Shown here piece by piece: positions 24,371-31,604 of a stretch of 35,370 nt of DNA. The translations under genes were made by a program, and so were the position numbers. A model generated the notes under the pieces. The model saw only the letters and a list, made by a program, of their open reading frames with translations. It did no database searches and was not told the origin of the DNA. Location: assembly GCF_000429085.1 (NCBI RefSeq), contig NZ_AUBE01000038.1:1-35370 (forward strand), given 5' to 3'. This DNA is from Streptomyces flavidovirens DSM 40150 (GTDB lineage Bacteria; Actinomycetota; Actinomycetes; Streptomycetales; Streptomycetaceae). The first letter of the stretch is position 1, and the number at the start of each line of letters is the position of its first letter.

Positions 24371-24871
24371 GTGGCAAGTGTCCGGTTGCGCGTGGAGGAA
24401 CGGCGCGAGGAAATGCTGCGCGCCGCGGCCGCCTTCGCACACGCCGCCGAAGGCGATCTCGCCCAGCTGCGCAAGCTGCTCGGCCGCCGTACGAGCGCCG
24501 TCCGCAGACTGCGCTCGGCGGTCCGGTGGTACGCACCGACCGGGCAGGCCAAGGGGTGGAAGCTGTGGATCGAGGGGTGGGCGGCCTCGCTGCGTGAGCC
24601 GGCACTCCGCGAGGTGGCGCGTGACCTCGATCAGCGGTGGAAGGCGGCACTGACGGAGGTCCTCACGGAGGGCGCGGAGGCCGGTGAGTTCCGGTGCGAG
24701 GACCCCGCTTCCGCCGCCTGGCGGCTGACCGCCCTGCTGGACGGCCTCGCTGTCCAGATGACCTCGTACGCGGGGTCGTTGTCCCGTACCGCCATGCTGG
24801 AGTGGACGGACGACGCGCTCGCACGCGAGCTGGGCATCGACCGGGCGGAGCTGGCGGCTGCGGCGCGCTGA
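24371..24871 (+). CDS. TetR-family regulator lacking its helix-turn-helix
   Basis: A 166-residue protein whose C-terminal ~140 residues are a typical TetR ligand-binding domain (WKLWIEGWAASLREPALREV, then SAAWRLTALLDGLAVQMTSY). The first 18 residues match the family's helix 1 (VRLRVEERREEMLRAAA), but the sequence then jumps straight to AFAHAAEGDLAQLRKL, which normally follows the HTH and its YHF motif. About 35-40 residues are missing in frame, apparently by deletion across GCCGCG-like repeats. As sequenced it should not bind DNA, though it could still dimerise. The start GTG 24371 has no clear ribosome binding site and may be leaderless or weakly expressed. Confidence 0.8.
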   Translation: MASVRLRVEERREEMLRAAAAFAHAAEGDLAQLRKLLGRRTSAVRRLRSAVRWYAPTGQAKGWKLWIEGWAASLREPALREVARDLDQRWKAALTEVLTEGAEAGEFRCEDPASAAWRLTALLDGLAVQMTSYAGSLSRTAMLEWTDDALARELGIDRAELAAAAR

Positions 24872-25020
24872 AGTCCTGGTCCCGCCGCTTCTGGGTTGGG
24901 GCGAGTCGAGTCGGGTCGGGCCGGGGCGGCGCGATCAGTACCCGGTCGGCACAGTCAGTCCAGCCCTGTTGCCTCTCCGTGCAGCCATACTGTGCTCCAG
25001 TGGAGCCGGAAGGGGTTGCG

Positions 25021-25935
25021 GTGTCTGAACAGCGGTCTCAGCACACGGTGTACGACGTCCTGGTCATCGGCGGCAGCGGGGTGGACACGGTTGTCCGCGT
25101 CGACTCGCTGCCCGTACCGCTCGCCGACTCGTTCGGCGTGCCGGCCATCCGCGAGTGGCCGGGGCACACGGGCGGCAATGTCGCGCTGGGCTGCCGGGCG
25201 CTCGGACTCGAGGTGAAATTCCTCGACTTCATCGGCGACGACTGGATCGGCGGGCAGGTCAGGGAGCGCCTCGCCAAGGGCGGTGTCGACTTCGAGCCGC
25301 TGATCTCTGCGACGGGCACGCGACGCGCGGTGAACCTCGTCGACACCGCGACGGGCCGCCGGATGTCCTTCTACGACGCCCGCGACCCCGGCGATCTGCG
25401 GATGCCCCGCGACTTCTACCTCCCCCACCTGCGGCGGAGCGGGCATGTCCACCTGTCCATCATGGACTTCGCGCGGCACCTGCTCGACGACATCGAGGAA
25501 CTGGGCGTCCCCGTCTCGACCGATCTGCACGACTGGGACGGACTCGCCGATCATCACCGGGAGTTCGCCCTCCGCTGCGACCTGGTGTTCCTGAGCGCGG
25601 CCGGCGCCGGTGAGCGGATTGCCGCCGTGATGCGCGACATCCTGCGGGAGGGCCGCGCCGAGGCCGTGGTGGCCACGGCGGGCGCGGGCGGCTCGTACCT
25701 GCTGACGCGGGACGGCAGCCGCACCCCGCGCCCGATTCCCGCGACCGTGCCGCCCGGTCCGGTGGTGGACTCCAACGGCGCCGGGGACGCGTACGTCAGT
25801 GGATTCCTGTACGGGCGCCTCACCGGCCGGGACCTGGAGGAATGCGCCCGCCTCGGCGCCCGTGCAGGCGCCCACGCCTGCACGGCGGAGGGCAACACGG
25901 ACCTGATCGGACCGGCGGCCCTCCTCTCCTCCTAG
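25021..25935 (+). CDS. PfkB-family carbohydrate kinase
   Basis: A 304-residue ribokinase/PfkB-type kinase that phosphorylates a sugar or nucleoside with ATP. The N-terminal glycine-rich substrate motif is GHTGGNVALGCRALGLEV, and signature 2 with the catalytic Asp (~256) is DSNGAGDAYVSGFLYGRL. The length is normal. The specific sugar cannot be told. GTG 25021 follows GGAAGGGG; another in-frame GTG lies at 25000. It starts 149 bp after the TetR-like gene on the same strand. Nothing recognisable is in 25936-26031 downstream. Confidence 0.9.
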   Translation: MSEQRSQHTVYDVLVIGGSGVDTVVRVDSLPVPLADSFGVPAIREWPGHTGGNVALGCRALGLEVKFLDFIGDDWIGGQVRERLAKGGVDFEPLISATGTRRAVNLVDTATGRRMSFYDARDPGDLRMPRDFYLPHLRRSGHVHLSIMDFARHLLDDIEELGVPVSTDLHDWDGLADHHREFALRCDLVFLSAAGAGERIAAVMRDILREGRAEAVVATAGAGGSYLLTRDGSRTPRPIPATVPPGPVVDSNGAGDAYVSGFLYGRLTGRDLEECARLGARAGAHACTAEGNTDLIGPAALLSS

Positions 25936-26031
25936 AGGCGCGTGGGCCACCCTCGTCCGGAGCCCCTGCCGCTGTACGACGTGTTCGCCGGCGGCGTCCT
26001 GGCTCGCATACCGCGCGGACCTGCCGAGGTC

Positions 26032-26823
26032 TCACAGCGGCAGCAGATCGGGCCTCTTCGCCTCGACGTGATCACCTGACGACTCACCGCGCAGCCGCCG
26101 CCCGATCCACGGCACCAGGTGCTCCCGCGCCCACTGGATGTTGTCCCGGCGCGCCTCCAGCGAGTTGCGCGGGGCCATCGGCGGCCATGCCTGGTCCGGG
26201 TCGGCCGGTACGTCGAGGCCGAGCACCTGGGCGGCGCGCAGCGCGACGCGGGTGTGGCCCTCGGGCGAGAGGTGGAGCCGGTCGCCGTCCCAGGCGCGCC
26301 TGTCCTGGACGGACTTGAGCGACCACAGGTCGAGCACCGGGCAGTTGTAGCGGTCGGCGACCGCCCGTACGTGCGCCGTGTACATCGCGATCTTGCCGCG
26401 CAGATGGCGCAGTACGGGAATGCCGCGCGTGTCGAAGCCGGTGGTCACCATGACGGTGCCCACGGCGTTGGTGAGGTCGGCGACCGCCCGCTCGAAGCGC
26501 TCGGCCACGTCGTCGGGGTCACTGCCGGGCCGGAGGATGTCGTTGCCGCCGGCGCAGAAGCTCACGAGGTCGGGAGCCAGTGCCTTCGCGCGCGGGACCT
26601 GCTCGGCCACGATCTGGTCGAGCAGGCGGCCGCGTACGGCGAGGTTGGCGTAGCGGAACGTGTGCTCGGGGACGCGGTCGTCGAGGAGTACGGCGAGCCG
26701 GTCGGCCCAGCCGATGAACGCACCGTCGGGTCCCGGATCTCCGACGCCCTCGGTGAAGCTGTCGCCGATCGCCGCGTACGACCCGATGGTGCCTGCGCTG
26801 AATGATCTCGAATCGTCTGCCAC
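26032..26823 (-). CDS. SGNH/GDSL-family hydrolase
   Basis: A 263-residue cytoplasmic esterase/lipase-like protein. Block I is YAAIGDSFTEGVGD (nucleophile Ser 22), block III is FCAGGNDILRPG and block V is WDGDRLHLSPEGH with the Asp-x-x-His pair. There is no signal peptide, unlike many secreted GDSL lipases. The C-terminal ~50 residues (SLEARRDNIQWAREHLVPWI) are a conserved helical addition in actinobacterial members. GTG 26823 has AAGGA ten bases upstream. Substrate is unknown; deacylation of a small ester is likely. Confidence 0.9.
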   Translation of the reverse strand: MADDSRSFSAGTIGSYAAIGDSFTEGVGDPGPDGAFIGWADRLAVLLDDRVPEHTFRYANLAVRGRLLDQIVAEQVPRAKALAPDLVSFCAGGNDILRPGSDPDDVAERFERAVADLTNAVGTVMVTTGFDTRGIPVLRHLRGKIAMYTAHVRAVADRYNCPVLDLWSLKSVQDRRAWDGDRLHLSPEGHTRVALRAAQVLGLDVPADPDQAWPPMAPRNSLEARRDNIQWAREHLVPWIGRRLRGESSGDHVEAKRPDLLPL

Positions 26824-26938
26824 GTCGGCACATCCTTCACTGGGGCAAGTGACCTACGCCACCGTAGGGAGGGGTTGACGCGGCGTGATATATGACACCG
26901 GTCAAGATTCACCCAACCCGGAATAGGACGAAAACGCA

Positions 26939-26986
26939 CGTACGCCCCCTTTTGCCGCCGCGTGTGGCAGCAAAAGGGGGCGTACG
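26939..26986 (-). terminator. Terminator of the LysM/M23 gene
   Basis: Perfect 17-bp inverted repeat: cgtacgcccccttttgc (26939-26955) and gcaaaagggggcgtacg (26970-26986), loop 14 bases. On the minus strand it follows the LysM/M23 stop by 16 bp and is followed by TGCGTTTTCG. It also shields the SGNH gene promoter from read-through. Confidence 0.85.
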
Positions 26987-27002
26987 GCCGCCTTCGGGCG
27001 GA

Positions 27003-27926
27003 TCAGACGGTGACGCCGTGGCCGCGGAGGTAGGCCAGCGGGTCGACGTCCGAGCCGTAGCTCGGGCCGGTCCGGATCTCGAAGTGCAGGTGCGGGCCGG
27101 TGGAGTTGCCCGTGCTGCCGGAGAGACCGATCTGCGTGCCGCCGCCGACGCTCTGGCCGGAGGAGACGGACAGCGAGGACAGGTGGGCGTACTGCGAGTA
27201 CCGGCCGTCGTCGTGCTTGATGACGACCTCGTTGCCGTACGAGCCGCTCCAGCCCGCGGAGACGACGGTGCCCGCACCGACCGCCTTGACCGGCGTACCG
27301 CTCGCCGCGGCGAAGTCGACGCCCGTGTGGTAACCGCTGGACCAGCTGCCGCCGGCGGCGCGGTACGGCGTGGTGACGCTCGCGGACACGGGGGCGGTGA
27401 AGCCGGATCCGGCGTTCTGCGCGGCAGCGGCCGGGGCAGGGGCGGAGACAGGCTTCTCGGCCTCGGCCTTGGGGGCGGCCTTCGCCGGAGCGGGCTTCGC
27501 CGGAGCGGCCTTCGCGGGGGCCGGCTTCGCCGGGGCCGCCGCCTTCGCTCCGATGGTCAGCTTCATACCGGGCAGGATCAGCGAGGGGTTGCCGCCGACG
27601 ACCTCACGGTTGTCCTCGTACAGCTTCTGCCAGCCGCCACGCACGTCCTGCTCGTCGGCGATCTTCGACAGGTAGTCGCCGGAGACCACGGAGTAGGTCT
27701 TGGTGCCGGTCTTCTTCTTCGGCGTCGCCTTCTCAGCAGCCGCCGGGGAATCAGCGGCGGCGGCCTTGCCGGCGGACGCGGGGGCCGGAGCGGTCTTCTC
27801 CGCGGCGTTCGCGCCGGTGGCGGCGATGAGGGGAAGTGCGAGTGCGGCTCCACCCGTTCCCGCGGCGACGAATCCGCGCGTGAGCGGGTTGGACCTCGGG
27901 CGGCGGTGCTTACCCTTTGCGGGCAT
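27003..27926 (-). CDS. Secreted LysM / M23 peptidoglycan endopeptidase
   Basis: A 307-residue exported cell-wall hydrolase. An N-terminal signal (basic MPAKGKHRRPRSNP, then GTGGAALALPLIAATGANAA) precedes an Ala/Lys/Pro linker. A LysM domain follows (TYSVVSGDYLSKIADEQDV to LILPGMKLTIGA), then a repetitive APAKPAPAKAAP linker. The C-terminal M23 (LytM) domain carries the zinc ligands in GYHTGVDFAAASG and GPHLHFEIR. It should cut peptide cross-links in peptidoglycan during growth or germination. ATG 27926 follows GAGAGGA; the upstream frame to 28010 is the riboswitch, not protein. Expression is likely set by c-di-AMP. Confidence 0.94.
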   Translation of the reverse strand: MPAKGKHRRPRSNPLTRGFVAAGTGGAALALPLIAATGANAAEKTAPAPASAGKAAAADSPAAAEKATPKKKTGTKTYSVVSGDYLSKIADEQDVRGGWQKLYEDNREVVGGNPSLILPGMKLTIGAKAAAPAKPAPAKAAPAKPAPAKAAPKAEAEKPVSAPAPAAAAQNAGSGFTAPVSASVTTPYRAAGGSWSSGYHTGVDFAAASGTPVKAVGAGTVVSAGWSGSYGNEVVIKHDDGRYSQYAHLSSLSVSSGQSVGGGTQIGLSGSTGNSTGPHLHFEIRTGPSYGSDVDPLAYLRGHGVTV

Positions 27927-27933
27927 GGAACAT

Positions 27934-28130
27934 TCCTCTCCGGCGCCTACGAGGTGAGCTGTCGGGTTCGGGCTGGAGATGCCCGGCCGCGTTGCGCGAC
28001 TTAACCCCAAAGCCGGACCGGACCATGGAACATCCGGTGACCGGCGTACTTACCTGGGTCCCCCGCTCCTGCCACGCGTGAGTGAGTGTGAGTGCGGACC
28101 CCGGGAGGTGGCAGGATTCGGCGGTCCTCC
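27934..28130 (-). ncRNA. c-di-AMP riboswitch (ydaO/yuaA class)
   Basis: The minus-strand leader contains the conserved blocks of this class in order: CCGCCGAATCCTGCC, then GCAGGAGCGGGGGACCCA, GGGGTTAAGTCGC, CGGCCGGGCATCTCC, GCCCGAACCCGACAGCT and CACCTCGTAGGCGCCGGAGA. Streptomyces carries such leaders before genes for LysM, RpfA and NlpC/M23 cell-wall hydrolases. Ligand binding normally switches the downstream gene off. The end is within ten bases of the start codon of the hydrolase, so control of termination or ribosome access are both possible. Confidence 0.9.
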
Positions 28131-28143
28131 CGGATTGACGGTG

Positions 28144-28173
28144 ACCGTAAGCCGACGGGGCTGCCCCGTACAA
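28144..28173 (-). promoter_or_regulatory. Promoter of the LysM/M23 transcript
   Basis: On the minus strand TTGTAC (28173-28168) is followed after 18 bp by TACGGT (28149-28144). Transcription would start near 28136, immediately before the riboswitch, which supports the call. The spacer has a small GGGGCAGCCCC hairpin. Confidence 0.5.
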
Positions 28174-28247
28174 GCCAGTCCATTCATTCCGTCATCGCCC
28201 CAAGAGAATTCACGACGCAATTCCCGTCACCCTCTGTGGATTACGGA

Positions 28248-30563
28248 TCATCGCCCCCCGCGCGTGAACTGGTAGTTGCTCACGGCGCTTCGCCACGCAC
28301 CGTCACAAATATGATCCTGCTCACCAGTGGTCTCGCCATTTCCCATACCCGCAAGGGGAGTTAGCAGGACATCGCCCGTTTCGCCCCAACCGTGCCTTAC
28401 GCCCCGCCTTATGCCCGTAAAGGCGTCAAATCTCCGCAGCCGGAAGACCGCCGCGTCGAGATCCCCGCGCAGCGCGGTGCGCAGCCCCCGGTGGAGCAGT
28501 ACGGAACCCCGGTGCACGGCCGAGGTGTCCAGGCAGGCGTACGCCGCTTCCGGGTCGAGCCCCCGCAGGCGCAGCGGCGGCTGCTGCTCGCCGTAGTGCT
28601 GGGCCTGCAGCCACGCGAGGACCACGATGTCGTCGCCGCGCGTGTACTGGACCGCGCTGAGCCCGCCGTCGGGGGCGCGCAGCCGGTACAGCTCGCCGTG
28701 CTGCACCACCGGCCTGATCTCCTTGTACAGGTCCACCCACTCGCGCGCCTCGGCGATCTCGCCCTCCCTCCACCCGGTGAGATCGCCGCCGATGCCGAGC
28801 ACGCCCGCCATCGCGCTCACGAAGCGGAAGCGCAGTGAGCTGACCCGCCCGTTGAGCTGGGTGTTCGGGCTGTCGGTGACCCACGCGGCCATCGCCCGCG
28901 CCGGGTGCACCTGACTGAAGCCGTACTGGATGGCGAGCCGGTCCAGCGGATCGGTGTTGTCCGAGGTCCACACCTGGTCGGTACGGGAGAGAATCCCGAG
29001 GTCGATCCGTCCGCCGCCCCCCGAGCACGACTCGAAGGCGACGCCGGGATGCGCGGCCCGCAGCCGGTCGAGGAGCGCGTACAGGGCGTGCACGTGCTCG
29101 GTCCACAGCCGCTGCGGGTACGGTTCGCCCGGCCAGCCCGCGTCGGTGAAGCAGCGGTTGAAGTCCCACTTCACATAGTCGACGGGCGTGCTCGACAGCA
29201 GGCCGTCGAGCTGCTCCCAGAGGTACGCCTGGACGTCCTCCCGCGCCAGATTGAGGACGAGCTGGTTGCGGAACTCCGTGCGGGTGCGCCCGAGGTGATG
29301 CTGCACCCAGTCGGGATGCGCCCGGTACAGATCGCTGTCGGCGTTGACCATCTCGGGCTCCACCCAGATGCCGAACCGCATACCCAGCCCGTGCACTTCG
29401 TCGGCGAGCGGCTTCAGCCCACCGGGAAAGCGCTCGGGGTTGGGCGTCCAGTCCCCGAGCCCGGCCCGGTCGCTGACGCGCGCACCGAACCACGCGTCGT
29501 CCACCACGAACAGCTCGACGCCGATGTCCGCGGCCCGGCGCGCGAGCGCACGCTGCTGCTCCTCGCAGATGTCGAAACCGGTCGCTTCCCAGGAGTTGAA
29601 GAGAACCGGCCGCGGACGTTCCGCGTCCGGGATCACGTGCGCGAGCTGCCAGGCGTGCCAGGCCCGGCTCGCCCCGCCGAACCCGCCGTCGCTCCACAGC
29701 CCCGCGAAGACGGGAGTGGTGTACGTTCCGCCGGGCGCCAGCCGCAGCAGCCCCGAGTCGTCGTGTCCGGCCCCGCCGGTGATCTGCACCGTCCCGTCGG
29801 GCAGTTGCTGTACGGCGATGCGCCACGACCCGGACCAGCCGAGCGCGCAGCCGTACACGTCGCCGCTCTCCTCCGTGGCGCCCTCGGCGTCGAGGGCGAC
29901 CCAGGGCAGGTGCTGATGCCCGGTGTGGCCGCGGCGGCTGCCCAGGACCTTCTCGCCGGGGGTGAGATCCGAGCGTACGAGCCGGGATTCGGCCGCCCAC
30001 CGGCCGTGCAGCTGGCTCATCCGCCACCGCTCGCGCCGGGGCAGCGTCCAGGCGGCGGCGTCGGCCCTCAGCAGTTCCAGGGCCGGGGCGTCGGCCGGTC
30101 CTTCGTGCGCGACGGTGGCCCACCGCTCGACGACGTCGGAGTCCTCGCGCATCCGGTAGTGCAGGGTGAGGCCGAGGTGGTGGACGGGGTCGGTGAAGCG
30201 CAGCCGCAGTTCGTCGCCGGCCGTGACCGCCTGCGAGTACCGCCACTCGGTGCCGCGCACGGCGGGCGTACGTACGGACAGGGCGGGCCGTGCGAAACGG
30301 GGGCCGCCCTCGACCGGGTACTCCTCGCGCCCGTCGAGCTGCGACTCGAACGGCCAGTACGGCGGCGGGGGTTCGGCGGCGAGCGACTCGGCGTCGGCGA
30401 GGGAGATGCGCGGCCCCCAGTGCAGGTGAACCAGCTCGTCCTGGCCGGTGAGGTGCAGCGCATAGCTGCCGGCCGCGCCGGAGAGCAGCCAGGTACGGCC
30501 GTTGCCGCCGGTCTCGATCATCAAGTCCCCCAGATTCGCACAGGTCCGAACATCTTCGTTCAT
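28248..30563 (-). CDS. GH36 alpha-galactosidase
   Basis: A 771-residue cytoplasmic glycoside hydrolase of family 36, long form. It has an N-terminal beta-supersandwich and a central barrel containing LFNSWEATGFDICEEQQ, FVVDDAWFGAR and FGIWVEPEMVN. The nucleophile region is DYVKWDFNRCF (Asp ~466), with SGGGGRIDLGILSRTDQ after it and the acid/base in WTSDNTDPLDRL. It cleaves alpha-1,6-galactosyl units, as in melibiose and raffinose. ATG 30563 has GGGAG upstream. It is divergent from the phosphatase gene; two 14-bp direct repeats in the gap may be its operator. The last ~50 residues look poorly conserved. Confidence 0.93.
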   Translation of the reverse strand: MNEDVRTCANLGDLMIETGGNGRTWLLSGAAGSYALHLTGQDELVHLHWGPRISLADAESLAAEPPPPYWPFESQLDGREEYPVEGGPRFARPALSVRTPAVRGTEWRYSQAVTAGDELRLRFTDPVHHLGLTLHYRMREDSDVVERWATVAHEGPADAPALELLRADAAAWTLPRRERWRMSQLHGRWAAESRLVRSDLTPGEKVLGSRRGHTGHQHLPWVALDAEGATEESGDVYGCALGWSGSWRIAVQQLPDGTVQITGGAGHDDSGLLRLAPGGTYTTPVFAGLWSDGGFGGASRAWHAWQLAHVIPDAERPRPVLFNSWEATGFDICEEQQRALARRAADIGVELFVVDDAWFGARVSDRAGLGDWTPNPERFPGGLKPLADEVHGLGMRFGIWVEPEMVNADSDLYRAHPDWVQHHLGRTRTEFRNQLVLNLAREDVQAYLWEQLDGLLSSTPVDYVKWDFNRCFTDAGWPGEPYPQRLWTEHVHALYALLDRLRAAHPGVAFESCSGGGGRIDLGILSRTDQVWTSDNTDPLDRLAIQYGFSQVHPARAMAAWVTDSPNTQLNGRVSSLRFRFVSAMAGVLGIGGDLTGWREGEIAEAREWVDLYKEIRPVVQHGELYRLRAPDGGLSAVQYTRGDDIVVLAWLQAQHYGEQQPPLRLRGLDPEAAYACLDTSAVHRGSVLLHRGLRTALRGDLDAAVFRLRRFDAFTGIRRGVRHGWGETGDVLLTPLAGMGNGETTGEQDHICDGAWRSAVSNYQFTRGGR

Positions 30564-30597
30564 CCGGTCTCCCTGTTGCAATGACCTGAGGGTGTCG

Positions 30598-30633
30598 GCC
30601 GAGATGGTTGCTCCGGGAAGCCGAGATGGTTGC
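30598..30633. repeat. Pair of 14-bp direct repeats in a divergent promoter region
   Basis: gccgagatggttgc occurs at 30598-30611 and again at 30620-30633, start-to-start 22 bp, about two helical turns. It lies 35 bp upstream of the alpha-galactosidase start and 77 bp upstream of the phosphatase start. Spacing suits a dimeric regulator bound on one face. The regulator is not known. Confidence 0.55.
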
Positions 30634-30709
30634 CCAGGGAACCCGTGTCGTATCGTCGAAACGCGCCGAAGTCGGCGAGCAGCGCCGACGGCAGACTTCA
30701 GGAGCCCAC

Positions 30710-31531
30710 GTGACACAGCAGCTGCCGCAGGTCCCGTCGACCGAGCCCGAGCACGAGCCCGAGCTTGCCGCGGTGCGCAACTTCCGCGACGTGGGCGGCC
30801 TGCCGACGGCGGACGGGCGGCGGGTCCGGTACGGAGCCCTCTTCCGCAGCGGTCACCTGGCGCACGCCACCGCCGCCGACGCGGCGTTCCTGAGTTCGCT
30901 CGGCCTCCACACGATCTTCGACTTCCGCAACGAGGCGGACCAGACGCTGGAGGGCCCCGACGTGGAGCTGCCGGGGGTGCGCAACGTCAATCTGCCCTTG
31001 ACGGACCCGGCCGACGGCGCCGTGTTCTGGAAAATGGTCCGCGACGGAAACCTCGACGAGCTGCGCGAGATCCTGTCCGACGGCAAGGCCGCGGACCGCA
31101 TGTCGGAGACGTACCGCATGATCATTAAGGAGCGTACGGCCGAGCAGAGCCAGGTGCTGCACGCCCTGGCCGAGGACTCCGTCCCCGCGCTGATGCACTG
31201 CGCGGCGGGCAAGGACCGCGCCGGCCTGTCCATAGCGGTGACCCTGCTGGCGCTCGGCGTCGAGCGCGAGGCCATCGAGGCCGACTACCTGAAGTCGAAC
31301 GACCCGCACCGCCGCTACAAGGTCCACCGCAGCGACAACTCGCCTACCGGCATGTCGCCCCAGGTCATGGAGCTGCTCAGCCCGCTGTTCGAGGCCCGCG
31401 CGGAGTATCTGAACGCCGCCTTCGAGACGATCGAGGAGACCTGGGGCACCACCGACCGCTACCTCGCGCAGGGGCTGAACCTCGCTCCCGAGACCCGCGA
31501 GCGACTGCGGACGCGCCTGCTCGAGAGCTGA
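30710..31531 (+). CDS. Tyrosine-protein / phosphoinositide phosphatase (MptpB-like)
   Basis: A 273-residue phosphatase. The active-site loop is MHCAAGKDRAGLS (Cys ~164), the HCxxGKDR form shared with mycobacterial MptpB and other atypical dual-specificity phosphatases. Also seen: VRNFRDVGGLPTADGRRVRY and FRSGHLAHAT near the start, and FDFRNEAD. There is no signal peptide. GTG 30710 has AGGAG six bases upstream; the frame is open to 30608 but without a better site. It is convergent with the aminotransferase across a strong hairpin. Substrate may be a phosphotyrosine or a phosphorylated lipid. Confidence 0.92.
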   Translation: MTQQLPQVPSTEPEHEPELAAVRNFRDVGGLPTADGRRVRYGALFRSGHLAHATAADAAFLSSLGLHTIFDFRNEADQTLEGPDVELPGVRNVNLPLTDPADGAVFWKMVRDGNLDELREILSDGKAADRMSETYRMIIKERTAEQSQVLHALAEDSVPALMHCAAGKDRAGLSIAVTLLALGVEREAIEADYLKSNDPHRRYKVHRSDNSPTGMSPQVMELLSPLFEARAEYLNAAFETIEETWGTTDRYLAQGLNLAPETRERLRTRLLES

Positions 31532-31550
31532 GCGCAGCAGGTGTCAGCGC

Positions 31551-31579
31551 CGGCCGCCGGGCGTGCTGCCCGGCGGCCG
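31551..31579. terminator. Bidirectional terminator hairpin
   Basis: Perfect 12-bp inverted repeat: cggccgccgggc (31551-31562), loop gtgct, gcccggcggccg (31568-31579). It sits between the convergent phosphatase stop (31531) and aminotransferase stop (31605). No T-run; Streptomyces terminators often lack one. Confidence 0.7.
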
Positions 31580-31604
31580 CGATGCGGGCGGGGCACAGGC
31601 GGCC

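Noticed and set aside
25936..26031. Short open frame with PLYDVFAGGVLARIP between the kinase and SGNH genes
   Set aside because: Under 40 codons, no start site and no recognisable domain; could be a remnant but cannot be supported.
26939..26986. Long inverted repeat considered as a CRISPR or IS end
   Set aside because: Single copy, no spacers, no target duplication; T-run and position fit a terminator.
28426..30780. 784-codon open frame on the minus strand overlapping the alpha-galactosidase
   Set aside because: It is an Arg/Ala/Gly-rich shadow in another frame of the GH36 gene, with no domain and the wrong codon-position bias.
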